Part shown: positions 8,817 through 20,853 of the stretch, in pieces
How positions within the stretch are numbered: position 1 is the first letter of the stretch
Layout: each line of letters opens with the position of its first letter
Source: Ancylobacter polymorphus
Lineage (GTDB): Bacteria; Pseudomonadota; Alphaproteobacteria; Rhizobiales; Xanthobacteraceae
NCBI RefSeq assembly: GCF_030813495.1
Contig: NZ_JAUSUI010000006.1
Location: 310,001-374,000, forward strand
Length of the DNA stretch: 64,000 nucleotides
Reading direction: 5' to 3'
Notes under the pieces: model-generated
What the model saw: the letters and a program-made list of their open reading frames with translations, nothing else
The model's database searches: none
Told to the model about the DNA's origin: nothing
Position numbers and translations under genes: made by a program

Positions 8817-9413
8817 TCAGTCCTTCTTGCCGCCGTCGCCGAGCTTGTCGAGCCGCTTCTGCATATCTGCCACCTGGCGGCGCAGCTCGTCGAAATCGCC
8901 CGCCTGCGGAGCGGCAGGCGCTGCGGGCGCAGTGGGCGCCTCGTCGCGCCCGTTGGGCAAGAACATCTTGAAGGTGCGGTCAAACATTTCCATGTTGCGC
9001 CGCACCTGTTCTTCCAGCATGCCGAACCCGCCTATACCTCCCATGCCGCCAATGCCCAGCGTCTTGGTGAAGTGTTCCCGCAGGTTGTTCTGTTCCTTGC
9101 TGAAATTCTCGATCGACATGTCGAGATAGCGCGGCACCAGCATCTGCATGCTGTCGCCATAAAAGCGGATGATCTGGCGAAGGAAATTGATCGGCAGCAG
9201 GTTCTGGCCTTTGCCTTCCTGCTCGAAGATGATCTGGGTCAGTACGGAGTGAGTGATGTCATCGGAAGTCTTGGCGTCGTAGACGACGAAGTCTTCGCCG
9301 TTCTTGACCATCTGCGCGAGGTCTTCGAGCGTTACATAGGTGCTCGTGCCGGTATTGTAGAGGCGGCGGTTCGCGTATTTCTTGATGGTGACGGGTTCGG
9401 TGGATTTTGCCAT
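8817..9413 (-). CDS. phaR: Polyhydroxyalkanoate synthesis repressor
   Basis: A 198-residue regulator that binds both DNA and PHB granules, and is released from phasin and pha promoters when polymer is present. The N-terminal PHB/PHA-accumulation DNA-binding domain (IKKYANRRLYNTGTSTYVTL) and the following granule-associated domain (PRYLDMSIENFSKEQ) are intact. A Gly-rich linker (GGMGGIGGFGML) and a C-terminal coiled coil (ELRRQVADMQKRLDKL) end it. The ATG at 9413 gives the usual N terminus; an in-frame ATG at 9443 would add ten residues. It is divergent from phaA, the usual arrangement. Confidence 0.95.
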   Translation of the reverse strand: MAKSTEPVTIKKYANRRLYNTGTSTYVTLEDLAQMVKNGEDFVVYDAKTSDDITHSVLTQIIFEQEGKGQNLLPINFLRQIIRFYGDSMQMLVPRYLDMSIENFSKEQNNLREHFTKTLGIGGMGGIGGFGMLEEQVRRNMEMFDRTFKMFLPNGRDEAPTAPAAPAAPQAGDFDELRRQVADMQKRLDKLGDGGKKD

Positions 9414-10851
<1,438 letters not shown>

Positions 10852-10988
10852 GCGGGAAGCGCGGCCGGTGTCGGCCGTGACCGAAGCCTGAACCGGCGGC
10901 AGGGCGGACGCACCGCCTTGCCGTCGACACAGATCGACAAACAGAAGTCGCAAGTTCCCTTGGAAAAGGGACGCCAGAGGGGGGAGAC

Positions 10989-11714
<726 letters not shown>

Positions 11715-11721
11715 GGCCGAG

Positions 11722-11746
11722 GCCGCCCGCTGCGAAGGCGGGCGGC
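11722..11746. terminator. Hairpin after phaB, between convergent genes
   Basis: GCCGCCCGC (11722-11730), seven-base loop, GCGGGCGGC (11738-11746), starting 7 bases after the phaB stop. There is no T tract on either strand, so it may be a stability hairpin and not a true intrinsic terminator. Confidence 0.5.
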
Positions 11747-11758
11747 GTGTGATGCCCC

Positions 11759-12019
11759 TTAGCGGGTCTCGGTCTTGAGCACCTTGCCGGTCGCCGGATC
11801 GATGTCGATCTCGATCTTGCGCTGGGAAGTGTTCATCCCTTCCACTTCCCACTTGCCGTCATCCAGTTCGATCTTGGTGACGTGCGCCACGCCACTGGCG
11901 CGGGCGATGCGCAGGGCCTCCTCGATACCGGTGGCCGGAGCCGGCGTCTGGGCAAAGGCCGGCACGGCGAAGAGCGCGGCAAGGGTGAGGGCCGGGACGA
12001 GGGCACGAGCTAAGATCAT
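11759..12019 (-). CDS. Exported PepSY-domain protein
   Basis: An 86-residue protein. Residues 1-24 form a signal peptide (VPALTLAALFAVPAFAQ). The mature part is one PepSY-like unit: GIEEALRIARASG, then VTKIELDDGKWEVEG and the closing IDIDPATGKVLKTE. PepSY units are thought to bind or inhibit proteases or act as periplasmic sensors. The ATG at 12019 has a GGAGG site about 10 bases upstream; longer in-frame starts reach into the transporter promoter and lack a site. Confidence 0.8.
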   Translation of the reverse strand: MILARALVPALTLAALFAVPAFAQTPAPATGIEEALRIARASGVAHVTKIELDDGKWEVEGMNTSQRKIEIDIDPATGKVLKTETR

Positions 12020-12176
12020 CAGGGGAACTCCTCCGAACAAGGGTGACGTGTGGGTAATCGGCTCTCGCGCCGCAGGTTCCCGTGCGCGGCGCGATTCCCG
12101 GTGGGCGGCAGGCCGAAAACGGCCCTTGGCGTGTGCGGCCGCACCGGTCATAAGGAGCACCCGCACAGGTGTTTCC

Positions 12177-13076
12177 ATGCCCTCTTCCGCTTCCACTCCC
12201 GCCCGCTCCCTGTCCCGCCGGACGGCCACACTGATCGGCTTCAGCGCCATTCTCTTGTGGTCGACGCTCGCGCTGACGACCTCCTCCACGGGCGCGGTGC
12301 CGCCTTTCCTGCTCACCGCTCTCACCTTCGCCATTGGCGGGGCGGTGGGGCTGGTTACGGCGGTGGCGCGCGGCGTCGGGCTCGGCGTGCTGCGCCAGCC
12401 CTGGCCGGTGTGGCTGCACGGCGTGGGTGGCCTGTTCGGCTATCATTTCTTCTATTTCTCGGCGCTGAAGCTGGCCCCGCCGGCCGAGGCCGGCCTCATC
12501 GCCTATCTCTGGCCGCTGCTCATCGTGCTGATGTCCGCCTTCCTACCGGGGGAGGGGCTGCGGCCGGCGCATATTATCGGCGCGCTCATGGGGCTCGCCG
12601 GCACCGTGGTGCTGCTCGGCGCCCGGGCGGGCGGCTTCGGCTTCGCGCCGGAATATGTGCCGGGCTATCTCGCTGCCGCGCTGTGCGCGGTGATCTGGTC
12701 GGTCTATTCGGTCGCCTCGCGCCGCTTCGCCAGCGTGCCGACCGAAGTGGTGGCCGGTTTCTGCCTCGCCACCGCCGCGCTCTCGGCGCTCTGCCATGTG
12801 CTGTTCGAGCCATCCGTGTGGCCGGCGGGGGCAGGGGAGTGGCTGGCGGTGGCGGCGCTCGGCATCGGCCCGGTCGGCATCGCCTTCTATACCTGGGACA
12901 TCGGCATGAAGCGCGGCGACATACGTCTGCTCGGCGTCATGTCCTATGCGGCGCCGGTGCTCTCCACCCTGCTACTGGTGCTGGCGGGCTTTGCCGCGCT
13001 GAGCTGGTCTCTGGGGCTCGCCTGCGCGCTCATCGTTGGCGGCGCGGCGGTGGCGACGCTGCCGGCGCGGCGCTGA
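12177..13076 (+). CDS. EamA/DMT-family transporter
   Basis: A 299-residue inner-membrane protein with about ten hydrophobic segments in two EamA halves; the first half includes FFYFSALKLAPPAEAGLIAYLWPLL split around residue 100, and the second contains IAFYTWDIGMKRGDIRLLG. This resembles YddG-type aromatic amino-acid exporters of the drug/metabolite superfamily, but the substrate is not readable. The start is uncertain: the best AAGGAG lies about 20 bases before the ATG used here, with no nearer in-frame start. Confidence 0.8.
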   Translation: MPSSASTPARSLSRRTATLIGFSAILLWSTLALTTSSTGAVPPFLLTALTFAIGGAVGLVTAVARGVGLGVLRQPWPVWLHGVGGLFGYHFFYFSALKLAPPAEAGLIAYLWPLLIVLMSAFLPGEGLRPAHIIGALMGLAGTVVLLGARAGGFGFAPEYVPGYLAAALCAVIWSVYSVASRRFASVPTEVVAGFCLATAALSALCHVLFEPSVWPAGAGEWLAVAALGIGPVGIAFYTWDIGMKRGDIRLLGVMSYAAPVLSTLLLVLAGFAALSWSLGLACALIVGGAAVATLPARR

Positions 13077-13083
13077 TCCCGTT

Positions 13084-13527
13084 TCAGCCCGGCGACCAGC
13101 CGGGCGCCGCCAGTTCGAAGCCGGCGAAATGGAAGCCGGGCGCCACGGTGCAGCCGACCAGCGTCCAGTCCCCGAGGCTGCGAGCGGATTGCCAGGCCGC
13201 GCGTGGGACGATGCGCTGCGGCTCCTCGCCCGCGTCGAGGCCCGGGCCGAGCCGATGCGGCACCACTGGCCCGGCATCGCCCGGCGCAATGGAGAGTTCC
13301 AGCGCCGCGCCGGCATGCCAGTGCCACACCTCCACCGCATCCACCCGGTGCCAGTGCGAGACTTCCCCTGCCGCCAGCAGAAAATAGATGGCGGTGGAGG
13401 CCGAGCGCCCGTCCGGCGTCAGGTGGGGATCGCGGAAGGTTTCACGGTAATGCCCGCCCTCCGGATGGGGGACGAGGCCGAGATGGGCGACGATGTCGGC
13501 GGCGGAAAGCCCGTTCGGCCGCATCAC
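13084..13527 (-). CDS. Cupin-family protein (DUF985)
   Basis: A 147-residue single-domain cupin of the DUF985 (cupin_5) type. The opening LGLVPHPEGGHYRETF and the metal-site strands SHWHRVDAVEVWHWHAG are diagnostic. Relatives such as yeast YML079w bind a ligand in the barrel, but no reaction is established. It begins immediately after the gloB stop (stop 13528-13530, start 13527) and is surely cotranscribed with it, hinting at a link to aldehyde detoxification. It is convergent with the EamA gene. Confidence 0.85.
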   Translation of the reverse strand: MMRPNGLSAADIVAHLGLVPHPEGGHYRETFRDPHLTPDGRSASTAIYFLLAAGEVSHWHRVDAVEVWHWHAGAALELSIAPGDAGPVVPHRLGPGLDAGEEPQRIVPRAAWQSARSLGDWTLVGCTVAPGFHFAGFELAAPGWSPG

Positions 13528-14301
13528 TCAGCCCCGGAAGCTGTTCTTCAGGCTGCGCAGCTCGGTGAACACCGCCCCCGGCTCGGCGCCGGGCAGGCCG
13601 ATGCGGGCGGCGAGTTCGGGATCGTCTGCGCGCATGAAAGGATTGGTCGCCTTCTCCGCGCCGATGCTGGTCGGCAGGGTCGGCATGCTGGCGGCGCGTT
13701 GCGCCTCGATTTCCTTGAGCCGCGCGGCGATGGCGGCGTTGTCTGGGTCGACGCTCAACGCGAAACGGGCATTGGAAAGGGTGTATTCGTGCCCGCAATA
13801 GACCGCGATGTCGTCCGGCAAGGTGCGCAGCCGGGCGAGCGATTCCCACAATACCGGCGGATCGCATTCGAAGGGACGGCCGCAGCCCATGACGAACAAC
13901 GTGTCGCCGGCGAACAGCAGGCGCTCCTCCTCGAACAGGAAGACGATGTGCCCCTTGGTATGGCCCGGCGTCTCCATCACCCGTCCAACCAGCCCGCCGA
14001 CGGCGACGGGATCGCCATCGACCACAGCGAAGTCGAGGCCGGGAATGGTGTCGCGCTCGGCGCGCGGGCCGATCACCGTCGCACCGAAGCGCTCTTTCAG
14101 CGCCTCGACGCCGGCGATGTGATCGGTGTGGTGGTGGGTGACGAGAATATGGGTGAGCGTCCAGTCCTCGCGTTCCAGCACGGCCAGAACGGGCGCCACC
14201 TCCGGCACGTCGATGACGGCGGTGGCCTCGGTCACGGGGTCGCGCAGCAGCACCGCGTAATTGTCGGCGAGGCAGGGGATGAGCCGCAGTTCGGCAGGCA
14301 T
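13528..14301 (-). CDS. gloB: Hydroxyacylglutathione hydrolase (glyoxalase II)
   Basis: A 257-residue metallo-beta-lactamase-fold enzyme that hydrolyses S-D-lactoylglutathione to D-lactate and glutathione. THHHTDH at 55-61 is the binuclear metal motif, with further ligands in PGHTKGH, FAGDTLF and YCGHEYT. The C-terminal glutathione-binding domain (NPFMR) is complete. The ATG at 14301 matches family length; a longer opening to 14454 overlaps the upstream gene and is rejected. A zero-gap operon with the cupin gene follows. Confidence 0.95.
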   Translation of the reverse strand: MPAELRLIPCLADNYAVLLRDPVTEATAVIDVPEVAPVLAVLEREDWTLTHILVTHHHTDHIAGVEALKERFGATVIGPRAERDTIPGLDFAVVDGDPVAVGGLVGRVMETPGHTKGHIVFLFEEERLLFAGDTLFVMGCGRPFECDPPVLWESLARLRTLPDDIAVYCGHEYTLSNARFALSVDPDNAAIAARLKEIEAQRAASMPTLPTSIGAEKATNPFMRADDPELAARIGLPGAEPGAVFTELRSLKNSFRG

Positions 14302-14380
14302 GATGACCTCGAAGATGGGCGCTCGGGGGATGGCGGGGCGCGAGGCCGCCGCCGGCACTCTAGCAGGCGCACATGGCGCG

Positions 14381-14899
14381 TCAGCGGCATTCCTGGGCGG
14401 CGCGGTCGATGGCCGCCGAGATGCCGCTGAGCGAATAGGTGTCGGTGGTGACATTGCCTCGCGCCGAAGTGCTCTTCACCACCACGTCCTTGCCCTTGCG
14501 CAGCGCATCCACCAACCGTGCTTCTTCCGCGACGTTCCGCACCCAGGCGCCGGTGCCGCGGGTGTAGAGGTCGAAACTGTTGGTGCCGATGGTCAAGGTG
14601 GCGTCGGTGCCTTCCTTCAGCGCAAAGCCCATGACCACGCTGACCTCGCCCTTTACATTCTCGGCGGTGCGGGTGGAGATGAAGAAATAGGCGGGATCGC
14701 GCTTCAGCCCCGCCGGCATGCGGGTCTTGGGCTGGGAGAGCGCGTAGCAGATCTTGCCGCTGCCGCTGGTGTCGAGATAGACCCCCCAATCCCCGGACTG
14801 GGTGACGAGCTTTGGCGCACCCTGGGCACTAGCGCCGCCGATGCCGATCAATGCCATCGCCAGGCCGGCGAGTGCGGCGCGCACGGTGCGTCGTGCCAT
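14381..14899 (-). CDS. Invasion-associated locus B (IalB) family protein
   Basis: A 172-residue exported protein. Residues about 5-26 are a signal peptide (ALAGLAMALIGIGGASAQ). The mature part follows the IalB pattern: SGDWGVYLD, a CYALSQPK strand, then KEGTDATLTIGTNSFDLYT, and a final Cys (QECR) that may pair with the first. The Bartonella member aids erythrocyte invasion; in free-living bacteria the role is unknown. The ribosome site decides the start: GGAGG lies 9 bases before the ATG at 14899 but touches the in-frame ATG at 14908. Confidence 0.85.
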   Translation of the reverse strand: MARRTVRAALAGLAMALIGIGGASAQGAPKLVTQSGDWGVYLDTSGSGKICYALSQPKTRMPAGLKRDPAYFFISTRTAENVKGEVSVVMGFALKEGTDATLTIGTNSFDLYTRGTGAWVRNVAEEARLVDALRKGKDVVVKSTSARGNVTTDTYSLSGISAAIDRAAQECR

Positions 14900-15109
14900 G
14901 GTCTGCATCCTCCGTATCCTAAAGGCCGCCAGCGGCGGCTCCGCGTGATTCTCCGTCTCAGCGGCTCAGGGATATCCGCGCCGTTGGCGGCTGTGAACCC
15001 TTGGAACCCCGATCGGACGGCTTTGCTGATCAATTGGCGAAAGGGCGGCGGCGAATTGATGGCAGAAGCGGCGCTCGCGGCAAAGATCGGCGCCGGTCGC
15101 GGCGCGCCC

Positions 15110-15523
15110 TCAACGGGCGCGCAGCCGCGCCAGCGCGCTCTTGGCCGCCGCGCGGTGATCGGCGCCGATATGGCTGGCGAGCAGATTGAGCGCCGTCGCC
15201 AGCACCGCCGCGTCGTCGGTGAAGCCGAGGCCGACAAACACATCCGGCACCGCATCGGTGGGTAGCAGGAAATAGGCGAGCGCGCCGAACAGCAGCGCCC
15301 GCACCCGCGTCGGCGTCTGAGTGTCCAGCGCGCAGTAATAGGCGGCGGCCGCGTCCTCGGCGAAGGGAATGCGCGCGAGCGCCCCCGCCAGCTTCGGCCA
15401 GAAGCCGGCGCGCACCCGAGCCTCGTCCGCCGCGCTGGCGCCGGCAAGTCCCTCGCCCTCTGTGCCGAGGGGATCGGCATCGAGAAAGTCGGCGTCAAGG
15501 GCAGGGTCGGATCTCTGGATCAT
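15110..15523 (-). CDS. YkvA-like DUF1232 protein
   Basis: A 137-residue protein. The DUF1232 core is at about residues 75-112: RALLFGALAYFLLPTDAVPD followed by GFTDDAAVLATAL, a short membrane-associated helical pair. The N terminus is acidic and variable. GGAGA precedes the ATG. The function of DUF1232 is not established. It sits downstream of thpR on the same strand with a 78-base gap. Confidence 0.85.
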   Translation of the reverse strand: MIQRSDPALDADFLDADPLGTEGEGLAGASAADEARVRAGFWPKLAGALARIPFAEDAAAAYYCALDTQTPTRVRALLFGALAYFLLPTDAVPDVFVGLGFTDDAAVLATALNLLASHIGADHRAAAKSALARLRAR

Positions 15524-15601
15524 CGTGTTCTCCGGGCGACCAAGGGCAGGCCGGTCACCAAAACATGGTTGCCGGCTTTGCCGTTCGCAACGGGCGTGCC
15601 C

Positions 15602-16135
15602 TCACATCAGCGGATAGGCGGCTTCCACGCGATAGGGCCCGCCCCCGACCGAATCGCGCGAGGAATAGAGCACGAAGCGCGAGACCTCGAAGGTGCTGCT
15701 GCGGAAATAGCCGCGCAAGGCGAGATAGTCCGCTACTTGCCGGGGCGCGGCGTCGCGTAGCCGGGCGAGGGTGACATGCGGGCGGAAATTGCGCCCTTCC
15801 GGCGGCAGGCCGATGCGCTTCATCGCCCGCTCATGCTCGGCCTGAAGCTCGTTCAGCGCCGGGTTGGCCTGCACGCCGGCGAAGATCGAGTGCGGCTTGT
15901 GATTGCCGAACTGGTCGACGCCCGACAAAGTGAGATCGAAGCCGAAGCGTTCGATCTCATCCAGCGCGGCAGCGGCGTCGCGGGCGACCACATGGTCGAC
16001 ATCGCCGATGAAGCGCAGCGTGACGTGGTAATATTCCGGGCTGATCCAGCGGGCGCCGGGAAGACCGCCGCGCAGCATGGACAGATGTTCGGCGATGTCG
16101 GCCGGAATTTCGAGGGCGGTGAAGAGCCGCGGCAT
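15602..16135 (-). CDS. thpR: RNA 2',3'-cyclic phosphodiesterase
   Basis: A 177-residue 2H-family phosphoesterase. The two HxTx motifs are HVTL at 37-40 and a second HVTLARL near residue 124. Family members open 2',3'-cyclic phosphates on RNA and can form 2'-5' linkages in vitro; the physiological substrate is uncertain. The ATG at 16135 follows a strong GGAGGGG site. It is divergent from the MOSC gene. Confidence 0.9.
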   Translation of the reverse strand: MPRLFTALEIPADIAEHLSMLRGGLPGARWISPEYYHVTLRFIGDVDHVVARDAAAALDEIERFGFDLTLSGVDQFGNHKPHSIFAGVQANPALNELQAEHERAMKRIGLPPEGRNFRPHVTLARLRDAAPRQVADYLALRGYFRSSTFEVSRFVLYSSRDSVGGGPYRVEAAYPLM

Positions 16136-16288
16136 GACCCCCTCCTGGTGGTTTCGGCAGGGAACCCGCCAGCTATTGAGACGGATTCGTAACCCGAGGA
16201 AAAGCTAAAATTGCGACAGGCAAAACACGGGCCGGCGGAGTCTCCCGGTCGCGGCTGACGTGGGCGCCCGGAGCCGATATGGTGAGGC

Positions 16289-17122
16289 ATGATGAGCGAA
16301 TCGACCGACGACGCCGACCTTTTCACCGCGGCTGACGAGGCGCCGAAGTCTCTCAGCTTCGCCAGCATTCAGTCGCTCTACCGTTACCCCGTGAAAGGGC
16401 TGACGCCAGAGCGTCTCGATCTGGTCGAGCTTGAGGCGGGCCGGTACTTTCCCGGCGACCGGCTTTACGCCATCGAGAACGGCCCCTCCGGCTTCATCCC
16501 GGAAGCGCCGGCCTTCCAGCCCAAGATCAAGTTCCTGATGCTCATGCGCAATGAGCGGCTCGCGGCGCTTGAGGCGCGCTATGACGACGCGGCGGCGGAA
16601 CTGGTCATCCGCCTCGACGGCGACGAGGTGGCGCGCGGCCGGCTCGACACGGCGGAAGGGCGCGAGGCGATCGAGGCGTTCTTCCAGCGCTATTCGCGCT
16701 ACGAGTTGCGCGGCGCGCCGCGCGTGCTGGCGGCACCGCCGGCCTTTCGCTTCGTCGACACTACCGAGGGCTATGTGTCGCTGATCAATCTGGCGAGCTG
16801 CCGGGCGCTGGGCGAGATCATCGGCCGGCCGGTGGATCCGCTGCGCTTCCGCGGCAATCTCTATCTCGACGGCATGGAGCCGTGGGAGGAGTTCGACCTT
16901 GTCGGCCACACCATCGAGGTCGGCAGCCAGGTGCGGCTCAAGATCACGCAGCGTATTTTCCGCTGTGCGGCCACCAATGTCGACCCGGCGACGGCCAAGC
17001 GCGACATGGATGTGCCGGGGACGCTGATGCGGACCTTCGGCCATACGGATTGCGGCATCTTCGCGGAGATCGAGCAGGGTGGGCTCATCGCCGAGGGCGA
17101 TTCCGTCCGCATCACCGTCTGA
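16289..17122 (+). CDS. MOSC-domain protein
   Basis: A 277-residue protein with an N-terminal MOSC_N beta-barrel (IQSLYRYPVKGLTPE) and a C-terminal MOSC domain. The conserved cysteine that would receive or pass sulfur is in QRIFRCAATNVDP, followed by the typical MRTFGHTDCGIFAE ending. MOSC proteins handle molybdenum-cofactor sulfuration or use Moco themselves, like YcbX and mARC. It has no ferredoxin domain. Two adjacent ATG codons (16289, 16292) are possible starts. Confidence 0.88.
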   Translation: MMSESTDDADLFTAADEAPKSLSFASIQSLYRYPVKGLTPERLDLVELEAGRYFPGDRLYAIENGPSGFIPEAPAFQPKIKFLMLMRNERLAALEARYDDAAAELVIRLDGDEVARGRLDTAEGREAIEAFFQRYSRYELRGAPRVLAAPPAFRFVDTTEGYVSLINLASCRALGEIIGRPVDPLRFRGNLYLDGMEPWEEFDLVGHTIEVGSQVRLKITQRIFRCAATNVDPATAKRDMDVPGTLMRTFGHTDCGIFAEIEQGGLIAEGDSVRITV

Positions 17123-17157
17123 ACGTCCCGGGGCCGCAAAAGCGGGCTCCCGCAACG

Positions 17158-17186
17158 AAAAAGGCCCGGCACGCGCCGGGCCTTTT
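17158..17186. terminator. Bidirectional terminator, MOSC gene and DUF4167 gene
   Basis: AAAAA, GGCCCGGC (17163-17170), loop ACGC, GCCGGGCC (17175-17182), TTTT. It lies between the convergent stops and has an A tract on one side and a T tract on the other, so it can serve both strands. Confidence 0.85.
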
Positions 17187-17199
17187 CATTTGGGTCAAC

Positions 17200-18309
17200 T
17201 CACTCCGCCACTTCCGCCGGGGCGGTATCGGTGCCTTCGCCCTCACCCTCCGCATCGGCGCGGCGATAACGGCGGCGGCGTGTGCGCGGCGCACGGGCCT
17301 CGCCATCCTCGGCCGGTGCTTCCTCGGGCGCTGGCACGGCGGCCGCCTTGGCGGCACGGCTGCGGCCGGGCGCCTTCGGGGCCGGTGCCGCAGGAGCGGC
17401 CGCTTCTGCGGGCGCAGGCTCGGCCGCCGGCTGAGACGCGGGCACGGCGGCCGGGATCGCGGCTTCGGGGGCCTTGGTCTCCGTTGCTTCCGCCGGCGCC
17501 TCGTTCCGGCGCGGGGCGGCCGGGGTCACCGGGGCGGCGCCGCCACTCTGGGTGATGAAGGCCGGCAGGCCGATCTCGGCTTCCACATCCGGTCCAAGGC
17601 GCGGCTGCGGCTGCTGGGCGGGATCGCGATAGCCGCCCTCGCCACCCTCGCGGGGCGCGCGGTTGTCGCGGTAGGGACGGTTGTCGCGCGACCAGCGGCC
17701 CTCGCGGCCCTCATTGCGCTCCGGACGGTCGCCCCGGTCACGATCTTGCCCGCGCTCGGCGTGGCGGTCCTGGTTCCGATCCTGGCCGCGGTCCTGATTG
17801 CGATCCTGGTTCCGGTCCTGATAGCGGTCGGTACCGCGCTCGCGATTGTCGCGGCGATTGTCGCGGTCACGTGGGAAATCGCGCTGGCCGTCCCGCGGGC
17901 CGCTGTCGCGGTGCCCGTTCTCGCGGTAGCCGTTCTCGCGCGGCGCCTGCGGCTCCCGAACCTGATACGCCTGCGGCGCCTCCGCACCGCCCTCGTCCAT
18001 CTCGTCGTCGAAATCGTCGTCGTCGTTGCGCTGATAGGGCTGACCCTGCACCCCGAACTGCGCCTGAGCGGCGGCGATGATGCGGTAATAGTGCTCGGCG
18101 TGCTGCAGATAGTTCTCGGCGGCCACGTGATCGCCGGAGGCCTGCGCGTCGCGGGCGAGCTGCTGGTACTTCTCGACGACATGCTGGGCCGTGCCGCGCA
18201 CCTTCACGTCCGGGCCGTTCGACTCATAAACGCGGGTAAGCGGATTCTGGCTGCGCCGATTGCCGTTGTTGCGGCCGCGCGTACGCTTCTGCTGATTGTT
18301 ATTTCGCAT
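17200..18309 (-). CDS. DUF4167 RNA-binding-like protein
   Basis: A 369-residue protein. The N terminus (NNNQQKRTRGRNNGNRRS) and residues to about 85 (KYQQLARDAQASGD, YYRIIAAAQAQF) form the DUF4167 domain. Residues about 85-250 are disordered, with an acidic stretch (DDDDFDDEMDEGG) and then Arg/Asp/Gln repeats of the RNQDR kind. The C terminus is Ala/Pro-rich and ends with a basic RTRRRRYRR patch. It looks like an RNA-binding or condensate-forming scaffold by composition, but no function is established. In this order it usually sits downstream of prmC, as here. Confidence 0.85.
   Translation of the reverse strand: MRNNNQQKRTRGRNNGNRRSQNPLTRVYESNGPDVKVRGTAQHVVEKYQQLARDAQASGDHVAAENYLQHAEHYYRIIAAAQAQFGVQGQPYQRNDDDDFDDEMDEGGAEAPQAYQVREPQAPRENGYRENGHRDSGPRDGQRDFPRDRDNRRDNRERGTDRYQDRNQDRNQDRGQDRNQDRHAERGQDRDRGDRPERNEGREGRWSRDNRPYRDNRAPREGGEGGYRDPAQQPQPRLGPDVEAEIGLPAFITQSGGAAPVTPAAPRRNEAPAEATETKAPEAAIPAAVPASQPAAEPAPAEAAAPAAPAPKAPGRSRAAKAAAVPAPEEAPAEDGEARAPRTRRRRYRRADAEGEGEGTDTAPAEVAE
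17764..17832 (-). repeat. In-frame 12-base tandem repeats in the DUF4167 gene
   Basis: Units of 12 bases encode RNQD or RGQD four or more times in a row on the minus strand, in phase with the reading frame. Copy number may vary between strains without disrupting the frame. Confidence 0.7.
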
Positions 18310-18897
18310 CGAGCTGGTCTCTGGTGCCCCACAAAGCCGGACGGCAGTGCCGTTCGGTGCCACACGGGCGGGTCAATCACACGGTGTCCGCTGTGCCGTT
18401 GTTCGGCCTCAACCATTGTCACGGCACGGCGGCAAATCTCGCCGTCAGCCGGGGAAAAGCTGCCGCAGCCCGGGACCCCAGCGGGGCTCCAGTCACGCCG
18501 CAGGTCGACCTCGACCATCGGGCTTCTTCCATGGGAGCGCATCTCGACGATGCTTCGTCGCCGGCCACGCCGACGACGCTCCGTCCGAACCGCATTTCTC
18601 CGGCCCGGACCCGGCGCGCGCACGGATGCGCTGCGGCCGACCCCATGTTTCATCGCGTAACCGAAGCCACGCCGATAAACTCTTGGAGCGTTCGCCCCTT
18701 AATGAAACAGGTCGCATTCAGGCTTTTCACAAAGCGCTGAACGCCACTGCCAGCGACGAGCACAGCTACCCGAACGAATGAGCGGCCGGCGTTCCAATCA
18801 CCAAAAGGCAGTTGATGTCTCAGGACGATTCCTGCGATAGACACTAATCGGTTCGGTATCGTGTTCCAAGCCCTTTTTTGTGGCGCTTCATGCGCGA
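18310..18897. other. 588-base gap between prmC and the DUF4167 gene
   Basis: Short open frames here have no ribosome site, family resemblance or plausible codon use. G+C falls to near even in the prmC-proximal half (18650-18890). It is long for this compact chromosome and may hold the DUF4167 promoter and leader. I see no intrinsic terminator after prmC and no recognised RNA family. Confidence 0.5.
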
Positions 18898-19745
18898 TCA
18901 AGCCTTTCGGGCGATCATCGCGCGGGCGATTCCGGCGAGATCGGCGCGCGCCGGGTCCTCGACGCCGAGGCCGGCGGCGGTCAGCAGCCCTGCCACCTGC
19001 CGCTCCTGCCCGATGCCCAGTTCCAGCACCGCGTAGCCGCCCGCAACCAGTAGGCGGGGCAGCGCGAGCGCGAGGGCGCGGTAGGCATCGAGCCCCTGCG
19101 GCCCTCCGTCGAGCGCGAGAAGCGGGTCGTGCGTCCGAACCTCCCGTTGCAGCGCCGGAATATCGGTGCCGGGAATGTATGGCGGATTGGAGACCACGAG
19201 ATCGAAGCCGCCGATGAGCGCCTCGCCCCAGTGCCCCACCAGCACCGCCGCGCGCGTGGCAAATCCAAGCGCCGCAAGGTTTGCGCGCGCCTGCCGGGCG
19301 GCGCCCGGCGCGAGGTCGACGCCCACGCCGAAAGCGGCGGGATACTCGCTCAGAAGCGCCGCGAGCAGGGCGCCGCTGCCGGTGCCAAGATCGAGCAGGC
19401 GGAGCGGGGCGGAGCGGTCGGGAAACAGCGACAGCGCTGCCTCCACCAGCGTTTCCGTCTCCGGGCGCGGTACCAGCGTTTCGGGGCTGAGGGCGAAGTC
19501 GAGGCTCCAGAACTCACGCCGACCGGTCAGCCGGGCCAGCGGTTCGCCCTGGGCACGGCGTTCCGCGAGAGCGCGAAGGCGGGTCGCATCGTCTTCCGCC
19601 ACTTCCTGTTCGCCCCGTGTCACGAGGTCGAGATCGGTGAGGCCGAGGCAGCCCCGCAGCAGGGCGCGGGCCTCGCGCTCGGGCGCCTCCATCCCGCTTT
19701 CGGTAAAGGCTGCGGCAAAGGCGCGCAGAAGGGCGGTGCGCGTGG

Positions 19746-19749
<4 letters not shown>
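18898..19749 (-). CDS. prmC: Release factor glutamine N5-methyltransferase
   Basis: A 283-residue SAM-dependent enzyme that methylates the glutamine of the GGQ motif in RF1 and RF2. The N-terminal helical domain is followed by the SAM loop [11 protein letters not shown] and the substrate glutamine clamp SNPPYIPG. It starts with GTG at 19749, overlapping the prfA stop by four bases (GTGA), so it is translationally coupled to its own substrate gene. The C terminus is intact. Confidence 0.95.
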
Positions 19750-20843
<1,094 letters not shown>

Positions 20844-20853
20844 GCGGCGGCAC

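Noticed and set aside
18650-18901. An 83-codon frame overlapping the prmC end
   Set aside because: It needs a TTG start without a ribosome site and has no recognisable sequence.
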